This document shows, piece by piece, positions 1 to 8,675 of a stretch of 64,000 bases of DNA. Position 1 is the stretch's first letter. Each line of letters starts with the position of its first letter. This stretch comes from Candidatus Tectimicrobiota bacterium (lineage in GTDB: Bacteria > JACPUC01), in the NCBI GenBank assembly GCA_016192455.1, contig JACPUC010000028.1, forward strand, positions 46,260 through 110,259, read 5' to 3'. Made by a program: the position numbers and the translations under genes. Below the pieces are notes generated by a model. That model saw only the letters and a list, made by a program, of their open reading frames with translations, searched no databases and was not told the origin of the DNA.

Positions 1-971
1 AGGTCGAGGGTCCGAGCCAGGAGACCGCCGCGGCGGAGTTCTACCGCCTGGGGCTGAGCCCGATGCTGCCGGTGTCGGCGGAGCACGGTCGCGGCGTGGG
101 CGATCTGCTCGATGCCGTCCTGGCGTTACTGCCGCGGGCGCCGACCCAGGAAGTCGTCGAACCTGAGGTCCGGCATCGCATCTGCGTCCTGGGGCGGCCC
201 AACGTCGGCAAGTCCTCGCTCATCAACTACCTGCTGCGGCAGCCGCGCCACCTCGTCGATCACCGTCCCGGCACGACGCATGACGCCATCGACACCATCA
301 TTCGCTACCACGGCTTGGAGTACCTCTTCATCGACACCGCGGGGATACGCCGCAAAGGGCGCGTCAGTCAGGCGGTGGAGAAGTTCAGCGTGGTAATGGC
401 CTTGAAGAGCCTGCGCCGGGCGGATATCGCCCTCCTCATGATCGACGCGGTGGAAGGGGTGACGGACCAGGACGCCACCATCGCCGGCTACGTCCACGAG
501 GCCGGCAAGGCGTGTATCGTCCTGGTAAACAAGTGGGACTCCATTGAACGAGATACCCATACCTTCCGCGGCTACGTCGACACCGTTCGAGAGCACCTGA
601 AGTTTTTCCCTGACGCGCCGGTGCTGACGATCTCCGCCAAAACGGGGCAGCGCGTCATGAAGATCTTCGCCGCGATCGAGCGCGTCGGGGCCGCCCATGA
701 GAAGCTGGTGCCGACCCCGGTGTTGAACGATGTGCTGCACGCCGCCTTGCAACGCCACCCCCTTCCCGTTCCGCGTGGTCAACCGGTGCGCTTCTACTAC
801 GCCACCCAGTGTGATGTCCGCCCTCCTACCTTCATCCTTTTTGTGAACAACCCGAAAGGGGTGCATTTCTCTTCGACGCGCTACGTCGTCAACCAGATCC
901 GCGAAGCCTTCGGGTTTGTCGGCACCCCCCTGCGCGTCATCTGGCGTCGCAGCCGTTCTGCAAAGAGGTGA
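1..971 (+). CDS. der: Ribosome biogenesis GTPase Der (EngA), 3' part; 5' end outside window
   Basis: Der is a double-GTPase protein that helps assemble the 50S ribosomal subunit. The reading frame is open from base 3 and begins inside the end of the first GTPase domain (VEGPSQETAAAEFYRLGL), so the gene starts upstream of the window. The second GTPase domain is complete: G1 GRPNVGKSS, G3 DTAG and G4 NKWD are all visible, followed by the C-terminal KH-like domain with its typical basic end (WRRSRSAKR). An internal ATG at base 63 is not the real start. Nothing looks degraded. The next gene is separated by an AT-rich stretch holding a possible promoter. Confidence 0.96.
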   Translation, partial: VEGPSQETAAAEFYRLGLSPMLPVSAEHGRGVGDLLDAVLALLPRAPTQEVVEPEVRHRICVLGRPNVGKSSLINYLLRQPRHLVDHRPGTTHDAIDTIIRYHGLEYLFIDTAGIRRKGRVSQAVEKFSVVMALKSLRRADIALLMIDAVEGVTDQDATIAGYVHEAGKACIVLVNKWDSIERDTHTFRGYVDTVREHLKFFPDAPVLTISAKTGQRVMKIFAAIERVGAAHEKLVPTPVLNDVLHAALQRHPLPVPRGQPVRFYYATQCDVRPPTFILFVNNPKGVHFSSTRYVVNQIREAFGFVGTPLRVIWRRSRSAKR

Positions 972-995
972 TGAAAGTTCTCTTTTTTTAAGTGC

Positions 996-1024
996 TTGAC
1001 ATATTTTTCTTCAAGTGTTACTGA
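996..1024 (+). promoter_or_regulatory. Possible sigma70-type promoter for the EF-G paralogue
   Basis: A consensus TTGACA at 996-1001 lies in an AT-rich patch within GC-rich DNA. A 17-base spacer leads to TACTGA at 1019-1024, a weak -10. The leader to the EF-G-like start would be about 230 bases. The -35 and the local composition support the call; the -10 does not. Confidence 0.35.
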
Positions 1025-1257
1025 TAGGCTCTGCGTCTACTTCGATCAACTGCCAAGCATCGAGCGCCGCCGGGACCCGCAGAGATCCTTACCCTCTCCC
1101 TTGCCCGCGTGGCTGGGATGATGTGTTGGGGAGGACTTGCAGGTTTTCCGCCACGGTTTCCTCGTTGCCAGGGGCGCGGGGTAGAGAGGCAGGTTCGCCG
1201 AGTCAGAATAACGGCACGAGGTCCAGTTGCTGGGTCGACGCAGAAAGGTGACGCTGT

Positions 1258-3342
1258 ATGAAGGTTCAACGGGTGGCGTTGCGCAATGTGGGACTCCTGG
1301 GCGATACGGGAAGCGGCAAGACCTCTCTGGCGGAGGCTCTCTTGTTCAGCGCCGGAGCGATCGAGCGCTTGGGGTCCGTGCTGGACGGCACCACCACCAT
1401 GGACTTCGATGCCGATGAACAGAAACGTTCACGATCCCTAAGCTCCGCGCTTGCAACCCTCTCCTGGAAGAAGACCAAGATCAACCTCATCGATACCCCG
1501 GGCGCTGGCAACTTCGTGGCCGACGCCTTCGCCTGTTTGCGGGTGCTGGACGCCGCCATCTTCGTCATCCATGCGGGATCAGGCGTGCGCGTGCAGACGC
1601 AACGGCTCTGGCAGGCGTGCAAAGAGCTGGGTGTGGTTCGTCTGGTTTACATCAATGCCATGGATGCGGAGCGCGCAGACTTCGACCAAATCATGAATGA
1701 TCTTACTGCAACTATTGAAGATAACTCAATTATTCCATTTCACCTCCCACTCGGCAAGGGGCCTGCGTTTGCTGGTGTAGTGGACGTGGTGCGGCAGCGC
1801 GGGCTGAGCTTTCAGGCCGGCGGGCGAGGCGAGGTGAAACCCTGTGAGGTGCCTGAGGCGCTCGCCGACAGCCTCGCGGCGACGCGCGAGCGGCTTACCG
1901 AAGCAGTGGCCGAGGCGGACGACGCACTGCTGGAAAAGTACCTCGAGGCGGGGACCTTAAATGACGACGAGCTGGTGGAAAGCCTGCGGGCGGCGGTACG
2001 CCAGGGGAGCGTGACGCCGGTGGTGTGTGGCGTCGCCACGCAGTGCCTGGGGGCGCAAGCACTGCTCGACCTCATCCTCGACTATCTCCCCGCCCCCAAC
2101 GAGCGGCCTCCGCTGCGCGGCGCCGCCCCGGGCAACGGCGCGGAGGTGCTGCGCCAGCCCATCGACGAGGCTCCCTTCTCAGCCCTCGTCTTCAAGACGA
2201 TGGCCGACCCTTACTCCGGCAAGCTGACGCTCTTCCGCGTCATGTCCGGCATCCTCACTCCGGACAAGGTCGTCTTGAACGCTAACACGGGCGAGAAGGA
2301 ACGCCTCGGCCAGCTCAATAACCTGCTCGGCAAGAACCAGCTCACCGTGACGCAGGTCAGCGCCGGAGACCTCGCGGTGGTGGCGAAGCTGAAGAGCACC
2401 ACCACCGGGCACACGCTCTGCGATGAGAAAGAGCCCATCCTCTACCCCGTCATCGAATTCCCCAAACCGGTCATCAGCATTGCCGTGGTGCCGAAATCGA
2501 AGGGCGACGAGGAGAAGGTGAGCAGCGGCCTGCGCCGCCTCAGCGAGGAGGACCTCACCCTGCAGTTCTCCGTTGATCACGAGAGCAAGCAGCTCGTCAT
2601 CTCCGGCATGGGGGAGGACCACCTGGACGTCGTCATCGACCGCTTGAAGCGCAAGTTCGGGGTGGAGGTGGAAGCGGAGGAGATGCAGGTGCCGTACCGC
2701 GAAACCATCCGCTCCAGCGTCAAGGTGCAGGGACGGCACAAGAAGCAGTCGGGCGGCCGCGGCCAGTTCGGCGATACCTGGCTGGAGATCGAACCGCGCG
2801 AGCGCGGCAGCGGTTTCGAGTTCGTCGACAAGATCGTCGGCGGGGCCATCCCGCGCCAGTACATCCCGTCGGTGGAGAAGGGCATCGTGGAGGCCATGAA
2901 GCGCGGCTCCCTGGCGGGGTTTCCGGTGGTGGACCTGACGGTCACCCTCTACGACGGCTCGTACCACTCCGTCGACTCGTCGGACATGGCCTTCCAGATC
3001 GCCGGCTCCATCGGCTTCAAGAAGGGAGTTGAGCAGGCAGACCCCGTGCTGCTCGAGCCCATCGTCAACATGGAGGTGTTCGTTCCCGAAGACGCCATGG
3101 GGGACGTGATCGGTGATTTGAATGCGAAGCGCGGCAAGGTCTTAGGCATGGACTCGCGCGGCAAGCTGCAAGTGATCCGGGCCCAGGTGCCGCTGGCCGA
3201 GGTCTTGAAGTATGCCACGGTGCTGAAGTCCATGACCGGTGATCGGGGCTCCTTCAGCATGGAGTTCTCTCACTACGAGATGCTGCCGCCGCACCTCTCC
3301 GAAAAGGTGATCGCCACCAGCAAGAAGCGGGGAGAGGCCTGA
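1258..3342 (+). CDS. Elongation factor G paralogue (EF-G-like GTPase, divergent G motifs)
   Basis: The 694-residue product has the domain order and length of EF-G: G domain, domain II, then domains III-V (typical RGRGQFGDTW and GGAIPRQYIPSVEKG segments). The ATG at 1258 follows an AAAGGTG ribosome site. The P-loop GDTGSGKT is intact (residues 15-22). Two catalytic motifs differ from EF-G: the G3 motif reads DTPGA (79-83) where canonical EF-G has DTPGH, and the G4 motif reads NAMD (133-136) where NKMD is expected. The effector region has KRSRSLSSALATLSW instead of the ERGITI type. This matches the second EF-G-like subfamily found in many bacteria beside a canonical fusA, not the main translocase. 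Its exact role is not known to me. Confidence 0.88.
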   Translation: MKVQRVALRNVGLLGDTGSGKTSLAEALLFSAGAIERLGSVLDGTTTMDFDADEQKRSRSLSSALATLSWKKTKINLIDTPGAGNFVADAFACLRVLDAAIFVIHAGSGVRVQTQRLWQACKELGVVRLVYINAMDAERADFDQIMNDLTATIEDNSIIPFHLPLGKGPAFAGVVDVVRQRGLSFQAGGRGEVKPCEVPEALADSLAATRERLTEAVAEADDALLEKYLEAGTLNDDELVESLRAAVRQGSVTPVVCGVATQCLGAQALLDLILDYLPAPNERPPLRGAAPGNGAEVLRQPIDEAPFSALVFKTMADPYSGKLTLFRVMSGILTPDKVVLNANTGEKERLGQLNNLLGKNQLTVTQVSAGDLAVVAKLKSTTTGHTLCDEKEPILYPVIEFPKPVISIAVVPKSKGDEEKVSSGLRRLSEEDLTLQFSVDHESKQLVISGMGEDHLDVVIDRLKRKFGVEVEAEEMQVPYRETIRSSVKVQGRHKKQSGGRGQFGDTWLEIEPRERGSGFEFVDKIVGGAIPRQYIPSVEKGIVEAMKRGSLAGFPVVDLTVTLYDGSYHSVDSSDMAFQIAGSIGFKKGVEQADPVLLEPIVNMEVFVPEDAMGDVIGDLNAKRGKVLGMDSRGKLQVIRAQVPLAEVLKYATVLKSMTGDRGSFSMEFSHYEMLPPHLSEKVIATSKKRGEA

Positions 3343-3450
3343 GGGAGCGCCGGGGAGTCTTGTGCCGCGCGCCGCGGCGCCGCCGCGTGGATGGTGGTTG
3401 GCGCAAGCATCGCCACCGCCAGCGGGCAGACGTGGAGAGGCGAGAGCAGC

Positions 3451-3759
3451 GTGATTAAAGCCGATCTCGTAGACACCGTGTACCAAAAGGTAGGTCTGTC
3501 ACGAAACGAGGCTGCCCATATCGTCGAGGTCATCTTCTCGGTTATGAAGGAAGCGCTGCGCAACGGTGAGGATGTGCAGGTTGTCGGTTTCGGCAACTTT
3601 AAGATTCGCCAGAAGAGGACGCGCGTCGGGCGGAATCCCAAGACCGGCGAGGAGATCATGATCACCTCGCGCAAGGTGCTCACCTTCAAACCCAGCAGAA
3701 ACCTGCGCGACATTGCGAACGGCAAGGTTGGCAGGCCCCATGAGGCGCCGCTGGCCTGA
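3451..3759 (+). CDS. ihfA: Integration host factor alpha subunit (HU/IHF family)
   Basis: This is a small DNA-bending protein of the HU/IHF family, about 102 residues if translation starts at GTG 3451. I chose that start because GGAGAGG lies about 10 bases upstream and the product then begins VIKADLVDTVYQKVGLS, as family members do. An upstream ATG at 3391 would add 20 non-conserved residues. The body carries the signatures GFGNFKIRQK, GRNPKTGEEI and the DNA-intercalating arm. The helical RDIANG end supports IHF-alpha over HU. It is followed by a MerR regulator, a neighbour pair common in Deltaproteobacteria and related groups. Confidence 0.93.
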   Translation: MIKADLVDTVYQKVGLSRNEAAHIVEVIFSVMKEALRNGEDVQVVGFGNFKIRQKRTRVGRNPKTGEEIMITSRKVLTFKPSRNLRDIANGKVGRPHEAPLA

Positions 3760-3897
3760 ACGCGCGGCGGCGTCGGCCGTTGCAACCATGCGGGTGGGTA
3801 ACGGTTGACAGAACCGAGGGGAGCTGACGTTCAGTGGTGAGGGTGCGGCCTCGGCGTCGCCCCGGACGACCAGTGCGGCAGGCTGCCGTGCCGCTGG

Positions 3898-4263
3898 ATG
3901 CCAGGAAACATGGCTAGTACTATCCCGGATAAGATGTTCTTCAAGATCGGCGAAGTCGCTGACATCACCGGCATCAAGCCCCATGTGCTGCGCTACTGGG
4001 AGTCCGAGTTCAAGCTCCTGAAGCCGGCGAAGAATAAGTCGGGGCAACGCATCTACCGCCGTCGCGATGTCGAGGTTGTGCAGCAGATCAAGCAGCTTCT
4101 CTACGAGGAGTCGTATACCATCGCAGGGGCGAAGAAGAAGATCGCGCGGCGCTTCGGCGAGGAAGTTGAGAATGGCAATGGCGCCGACCTCGCCGTGGCT
4201 CGTCGCGTTTTCCAGGAGGTGCGAGGAGAGCTAATGGAAATTCTAAGTATTTTAAAGAATTAG
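3898..4263 (+). CDS. MerR-family transcriptional regulator
   Basis: The 121-residue protein has an N-terminal MerR winged helix-turn-helix ([25 protein letters not shown]) and recognition residues around [15 protein letters not shown] short helical C-terminus ([16 protein letters not shown]) probably dimerises. It has no cysteine-rich metal-binding loop or large effector domain, so it belongs to the small MerR group found next to ihfA. ATG 3910 is an alternative start, with AGGAAA just before it. What it controls cannot be read from the sequence. Confidence 0.85.
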   Translation: MPGNMASTIPDKMFFKIGEVADITGIKPHVLRYWESEFKLLKPAKNKSGQRIYRRRDVEVVQQIKQLLYEESYTIAGAKKKIARRFGEEVENGNGADLAVARRVFQEVRGELMEILSILKN

Positions 4264-4340
4264 GAGAGTAAACTTAAGAAGTTCCTTTATAATTGTTCCG
4301 CATCCGCAGCCAGTATCGAGAGGTTCGCTCTCCGCTCCCC

Positions 4341-5162
4341 TCAGGGCCGCCCTCCGTCGCCCCCCGTAAGCTGGTGGCCCAGGTAGAACGTCCGCAGCTC
4401 AGCTTCCCAAGCGCGACTGCCGGAAGCCTCCCATTGGAACGGCAGATCGACGATCTCCCCCGCTTGGGTGATGCCGGGCGCGGCTTCGAGCGCGGCCCGC
4501 AGAATGCGCCGTTGCTCATCCGCCTCTCCAGGTCTCCCCACCGTATGCCCCATGGGGAAATCAAGGAAGGCAGCACGAGGCATCCGTACCAATGCCGCGA
4601 TGTCCCGCGCCAGCACCAGGCAAATGGTGGGAATCCCCCGCTCCTCGATGCCGCGCGCAACCAGACCCACGGTCTGGTGGCAGACGGGTCAAAGCGGCAG
4701 GAGGAGCACCAGGTCAGTGTGCTGCGCGGCGAGCTGCTTGGCGAGCTCTGGCGTGACGAGCTGCAGCAGCTTTGTGCGCTGGTAAAACTGCCCGGTGATG
4801 GAGAAGTGCCAGGGCGCAACCTCGCCGATCACCCCCTGAGTTTCCAGCTCGAGCAGGCGCGTCAAGGGGAAGATGCAGTTGATGTCCCGCTCGCCAACAT
4901 AGCGCACCGGCGCCGTATGCGCAAAGGTCAGCTCCTGCGGCGGGACCTGCCGAGGCAGGCGCACGACTCTGGGGTCGTTCTTGCTTTGCAGCGGCGTCTC
5001 ACCGTTGCAGTAGATGGCCGCGGTGCTGATCATCGCCACGCGACACTCGGCCAGCGGTTTCGTGAGCGCGGCCCAGGGAGCCTCGTCGTGCACCGACCAG
5101 GCATAGGGGCCATAGGTCTTCGTGAAGAGCTCATCCACGAGTTGCAGGTAGTTGAACGGCAC
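4341..5162 (-). CDS. PrdB/GrdB-family selenoprotein (D-proline/glycine reductase-type), in-frame UGA = Sec158
   Basis: The gene is read through one in-frame TGA at 4689-4691. With a GTG start at 5162 (AGGGG upstream) it gives 273 residues, Sec at 158 and Cys at 161 in a UPVCH motif. Clostridial PrdB, the selenoprotein subunit of D-proline reductase, has UGTCH at about residue 152. Flanking regions match PrdB: DINCIFPL before, ARGIEERGIPTICL after, and FPMGHTVGRP near the end. A perfect 8-bp hairpin with a GUG loop begins 10 nt past the UGA. The frame is open upstream to 5279, so a longer N-terminus is possible. No PrdA-like partner is adjacent, so the substrate is unknown; a reductase or redox role is inferred from family. 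Confidence 0.8.
4660..4678 (-). promoter_or_regulatory. Bacterial SECIS-like hairpin downstream of the PrdB-like UGA
   Basis: In the mRNA, ACCAGACC pairs perfectly with GGUCUGGU around a GUG loop. The loop starts 18 nt after the UGA and its first base is G. This fits the published bacterial SECIS pattern: loop about 16-37 nt from UGA, with G among the first two loop bases. Confidence 0.7.
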
Positions 5163-5448
5163 GGCGCGACATCCCCTGAGGTGAATGGAGTCCTCGGCGC
5201 TCTCCTTTCCGCTGACCAGAACGGCCTGGTCGAGAGTAGCCGGGGGTCGTATGGTAGCTCCCTTCCGGCAGCTTGCCAAGCGAAGTTCGCATCGTCGTCT
5301 TGCCCTACCTGGCGCCTATCGCTATGATCAGGGTGCGGATGGACACCTGCCCGGAACCGCGCCGACCGCGGAGTTCCTTCTCCTTCCCATTCCCTCGGCG
5401 CGACGCGCCGGTCGTAGGCGAGCGTCAGGGCTTTGAGGCGCAGTACGG
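5163..5448. other. Intergenic spacer between divergent genes
   Basis: The spacer separates the minus-strand selenoprotein from the plus-strand membrane protein and should hold promoters for both. It also contains the open but probably untranslated upstream extension of the selenoprotein frame (to 5279). No convincing promoter boxes or repeats were seen. Confidence 0.4.
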
Positions 5449-5886
5449 ATGAGCTCCACCGTCATGCTGTTCGTGCAGGGGTTCCATCTGCTCGCCGCCA
5501 TGGTGGTGGTGGGCGGCGTCATCTTCCTGCGCGCTCTGCTCATTCCAGCAACACGGCGGCTCGAGGCGCCCGCGGGAGATGTTCTCTTGCAACGCGTCCA
5601 TCGTCGCTTCCGCATCCTCCTCTGGGTTGCCATGCCCGTGCTTTTCGCCAGCGGCGTGTTCAACATGCTCGACAAGGCATTCAAGGGGATTCAGGCGCCG
5701 AGTTACATCGGGACCTTGGGTGTGAAGATCATGCTCGCTCTCCTCGTCTTCAGCATCCTCCTGCTGCTGACGCTGCCGGTCAGAAGCTTCGCACCCTTCC
5801 AGGCGCAGCGAGATCGCTGGCTCGTCATCTCCATCATCCTCGCGGTTCTCGTCGTCGGCCTGGCCGGTTACCTGCGGTTGATGTAG
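5449..5886 (+). CDS. Four-helix integral membrane protein, CopD-like
   Basis: The 145-residue protein consists almost entirely of four hydrophobic helices, at about residues 8-32, 55-72, 85-105 and 122-142. The helix 1 motif FHLLAAMVVVGGVIFLRAL, with a His near the membrane face, resembles the CopD/DUF2269-type membrane proteins that sometimes bind haem or copper. The helix-2 flank has RRFRILLWVAMPVLFASGVFN. ATG 5449 has a GAGG about ten bases upstream. Function is not assigned beyond a small CopD-like membrane protein; a haem or copper role is only suggested by family resemblance. Confidence 0.65.
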   Translation: MSSTVMLFVQGFHLLAAMVVVGGVIFLRALLIPATRRLEAPAGDVLLQRVHRRFRILLWVAMPVLFASGVFNMLDKAFKGIQAPSYIGTLGVKIMLALLVFSILLLLTLPVRSFAPFQAQRDRWLVISIILAVLVVGLAGYLRLM

Positions 5887-6191
5887 GGCGCTCCCCGCCT
5901 ACCCCGTTCGCCTTACCTTCCTGCCTCGGCGCCGCTTCACCTTGCCGGCCTGGCGCCGGGCGTGGCGGGGGTGGCATCCGGCGATTCCGCACCACGCTTC
6001 CTCGCCAGACTCGGGTTATTGCTCCAACGTAACAGGCGGCGCCTGAGAGAACTGCGGAGGCGGGAATAAGGTGCTGCGCATCAGTGTTATAGAACATCGG
6101 ATTGGCTGCAGCACCGGCAAACCCTGAACCCCACAGCCAGGCATGGCGCCAAAATTTCGGCATAGGGTCGAATCGAGGAGGAAAACGTATC

Positions 6192-6878
6192 ATGAGATCG
6201 AAGCGAACCATCTCCGCACTCCTGACATTGATCGCGCTGCTGCTGGTGGTGTCCCAGCCTGGCACAGCCGAGATGTTGTCGCCCCAGGCCACGCGGCAGG
6301 CTGAGAGGGTGCCGGTTGTTGCCATGCAGCCTGGTGCCACGCCAGCGCTGCAGGTAGCCCAAGGCATGAACCCCTGCGCCGCAAAAGCCAACCCTTGCGC
6401 CGCGAAGGCAAACCCCTGCGCCGCAAAAGCGAACCCCTGTGGGGCGGCGGCGAACCCCTGCGCCGCGAAGAGCGGTGGTCCCACGCCGATCCGCGCCGAC
6501 TCCATTCGTGACCATGGCAAGCTCGTCGCCATGGGGAAGGACTTGTGGAATGATCGCAAGCTCGGCACCTCCGGCCTTACCTGCATGAACTGCCACGTGA
6601 ACCATGCGCTGCTCAACCTCGACATGACGAAAGGCCGCTTCCCCCACTTCGTGAAGATGCCGAACGACATCGTGACGCTCGATCAGATGATCAACTTCTG
6701 CATGGTGAACCCCATGAAAGCCAAGCCTCTCGAGGCCAACAGCATCACCATGACCGCCATTGCGGCCTATTTCAACCAGCTCGTCGATGAGTACAACGCG
6801 AAGCCTGCCGCAGCCCCGGGCGCCAGCAAGGGCAAGGCGAAAACGAGCGGACCAGCCAACCCCTGCGCAGCCAAATAA
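6192..6878 (+). CDS. Exported monohaem cytochrome c with NPCAAKA heptad repeats
   Basis: Translation starts at ATG 6192, preceded by a strong GAGGAGG site; the frame is open further upstream but less plausibly. The 228-residue product has a signal peptide (residues 1-27), then five seven-residue units NPCAAKA/NPCGAAA/NPCAAKS (60-94), a c-type haem site CMNCH (131-135) and a final NPCAAK at the very C-terminus. The haem region (KDLWNDRKLGTSGLTCMNCH, then FPHFVKMPNDIVTLDQMINFCM) resembles SoxA-like and related periplasmic electron carriers. It should act in the periplasm. The repeated cysteines could bind metal or form disulfides; this is inference. No redox partner lies next to it. Confidence 0.8.
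   Translation: MRSKRTISALLTLIALLLVVSQPGTAEMLSPQATRQAERVPVVAMQPGATPALQVAQGMNPCAAKANPCAAKANPCAAKANPCGAAANPCAAKSGGPTPIRADSIRDHGKLVAMGKDLWNDRKLGTSGLTCMNCHVNHALLNLDMTKGRFPHFVKMPNDIVTLDQMINFCMVNPMKAKPLEANSITMTAIAAYFNQLVDEYNAKPAAAPGASKGKAKTSGPANPCAAK
6369..6473 (+). repeat. Coding tandem repeat: five 21-base units encoding NPCAAKA-like heptads
   Basis: Five consecutive 21-base units begin AACCCCTGCGCC or a near variant. The first three and the fifth encode NPCAAK plus A or S; the fourth encodes NPCGAAA. A sixth partial unit ends the gene at 6858-6875. Third-position differences show the array is not a very recent amplification. Confidence 0.9.
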
Positions 6879-6900
6879 CAGCCTGCGAAGCCGCACCTTT

Positions 6901-6923
6901 GGTGGGGGGCCTCGCCCCCCACC
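6901..6923 (+). terminator. Hairpin after the cytochrome gene, terminator-like
   Basis: GGTGGGGGGC pairs perfectly with GCCCCCCACC around a CTC loop, 22 bases after the stop codon. Only a short pyrimidine run (CTTT) follows, so it is a strong hairpin but an imperfect intrinsic terminator. It may instead be one of the dispersed GC-rich palindromes. Confidence 0.45.
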
Positions 6924-7661
6924 CTTTGCGCCCGCATCCCTCCTCTCACTCTCGTGGGTCAGACGCTTCGGGTTCACCCTGCCATCGTGGCGACAGATTC
7001 CCCGCCGCCGCACCGGGCCCGGTTCAGCCCACGCCTCCTTTTCCAGCGCCGCGCAGTCTGCCACGGCTGCTCCGCTCGGGTGCGCTCCCATTGACTGCAT
7101 GCAGGACTTGCCGGCCTGGCTGCGTGCGACGCGCGGACAGGCGTGAGCTGCCCTGCCGCGAGGTTGCGCCGCACCCTGGCGGTGCTCGGGGTGTTGGCCT
7201 TGGCTGGCTCGCGGTAGCTGCGGCGGCGGCTGTCGGCGCCCGCTGTCGGGGTGGCCAGCGCGATGAGGGCGATCGTCCGCCGCGGCCAGCCGCCAGCCGG
7301 GCCGACACTCCTCCCGTTCTCCATCTTCAACCGCCAGCTCCGCTTGCGCACGTCGTCTCCCGAGTCGCGCGCCACCTCGACACCCATGGGCACCACCTCT
7401 CGCGGCCCCGCCCCACAAGGTTCTTGACGCTTCCTGGCTATTGGCACATAGTGGCCATGTTGACGCAGTACCGTCTCCAGCGGTACAAGAGCCCTGTTGG
7501 CGGAGGTGTGACACATCTCGGTGCTGCGTCAGCTTGCCGAGGGGTGGTCAGTGTGTCCCTCGCGGTCGAGATAGAGTAGCGGACTTTGAACCCGCTGGAC
7601 GGACGGGTCATCCCGGAGACCGGGCTTGGTCTCGCATTCTACGAGGTGAGGGGGGTAGACG
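6924..7661. other. Gene-free stretch upstream of the NMT1-type binding protein
   Basis: About 740 bases with no reading frame that looks like a protein on either strand; the long frames present are Arg/Ala/Pro-rich artefacts. Near its right end is a good promoter-like sequence. Sequence upstream of 7400 carries no obvious repeat or RNA gene. Confidence 0.5.
7424..7452 (+). promoter_or_regulatory. Putative sigma70-type promoter for the solute-binding protein gene
   Basis: TTGACG at 7424-7429, a 17-base spacer, then CATAGT at 7447-7452 (four of six bases match TATAAT). It points at the binding-protein gene starting at 7662, leaving a leader of roughly 200 bases. Confidence 0.45.
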
Positions 7662-8675
7662 ATGAAGGCTATCGTCCAGGATGGCGCGAGGAAGAGACTT
7701 TTCAGAACGTTCATCGTTGTAGCTCTGTTTACAGTGTTCCTGGCGTCTCAGGTTGGCGCCGTGGACAAGGTGAAAGTCGCATATCTCCCTGCTCTTTCCT
7801 TCTCGCCGTTGTTCCTTGCCATCGAAAAAGGTTTCCTGAAAGAGCAAGGAATCGAGGCGGAAATGCTCGACATGGGCGGTGGCCAGCAAATGATGCTCGC
7901 CCTGGCGGCAGGCGAGATTCAAGTCGCTTCCGCCGCGGCGACCGCTGGATTCTACAACCTCATTGCCAAAGCCACCGACCTCAGGATTGTTGCGGATAAA
8001 GGGCAAATAAGTAAGCAGGAGAACTTCGTTCCAGTCGTCGTCAGAAAGGAGTTGTATGATTCCGGCGAGGTGCGCACGCCGAAAGACCTCATGAAGTTGA
8101 AGATCGCGCAGTTCAACAAGGCATCAATCAGTGAATTCGTACTTTGGAAGCTCATCGAACCGTATGGGAAGCGCTATCAGGATCTGAATCTCGTCTACCT
8201 CTTTCCTCCCCAGCAATACACCGCATTGAAAACAGGCGCGGTCCAGGCCGCCGTTACCGTTGAACCATGGGGATCGCGCATGGAGGCGGAAGGATTCGGA
8301 AAGATCCTCGAGCGTGGAACTTCGTGGCTTACGCGACCGGTCTTCCAGATCGCCGTGATCATGTATTCCGGCAAGTTCATCGGCTCCTCCCCGCAAGTGG
8401 CGCAACGCATGATGAACGCCTACGTTCGGGGCTTGAAGTACCACAATGCGAAAGGCTACGGCGACGCGGACGTGCAGATGGCTGTGAGCAAATGGACCAA
8501 GGTCGCCCCTGACGTCATCGGCAAAGCAATCCCCACGGTGTTCTCGAAAGACGGCCGCGTGGACGTGCCATCGTTGGATGAGCAACAGCGCTGGTTCCTC
8601 GCCATGGGCTATCTGAAAGAGCTGCTCCCCACTGAGAAATGGGTCGACATGAGCTTCGTCGACAAGGCGCAATGA
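7662..8675 (+). CDS. NMT1/SsuA-type ABC transporter periplasmic solute-binding protein
   Basis: The 337-residue protein has a signal peptide (basic start, hydrophobic 15-33, then VGAVDKVKVAYLP). The type II binding fold of the nitrate/sulfonate/taurine/thiamine-precursor family follows, with LSFSPLFLAIEKGFLKEQGIEAEM and TVEPWGSRM. A GAGGGGGG ribosome site lies before ATG 7662. No permease or ATPase is nearby, so it must use a transporter encoded elsewhere or act as an orphan receptor. A clear paralogue lies at 40744-41757: both share TVEPWG, FQIA..M.SGKFI and a long conserved C-terminus. The substrate is unknown. The hydrolase next downstream may act on the imported compound. Confidence 0.88.
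   Translation: MKAIVQDGARKRLFRTFIVVALFTVFLASQVGAVDKVKVAYLPALSFSPLFLAIEKGFLKEQGIEAEMLDMGGGQQMMLALAAGEIQVASAAATAGFYNLIAKATDLRIVADKGQISKQENFVPVVVRKELYDSGEVRTPKDLMKLKIAQFNKASISEFVLWKLIEPYGKRYQDLNLVYLFPPQQYTALKTGAVQAAVTVEPWGSRMEAEGFGKILERGTSWLTRPVFQIAVIMYSGKFIGSSPQVAQRMMNAYVRGLKYHNAKGYGDADVQMAVSKWTKVAPDVIGKAIPTVFSKDGRVDVPSLDEQQRWFLAMGYLKELLPTEKWVDMSFVDKAQ

Noticed and set aside
4689-4691. TGA in the PrdB-like gene as an inactivating stop (pseudogene)
   Set aside because: Similarity to PrdB continues in the same frame after it, the position equals the known Sec, and a SECIS-like hairpin follows; three such cases occur in one window.
4293-5327. Long plus-strand frame of 344 codons over the PrdB-like gene
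   Set aside because: It is antisense to a gene with strong family similarity and has no recognisable protein content.
6974-7516. Minus-strand frame of 180 codons in the gap before the binding protein
   Set aside because: Arg/Ala/Pro-rich with no domain, signal peptide or ribosome site; a product of GC bias.
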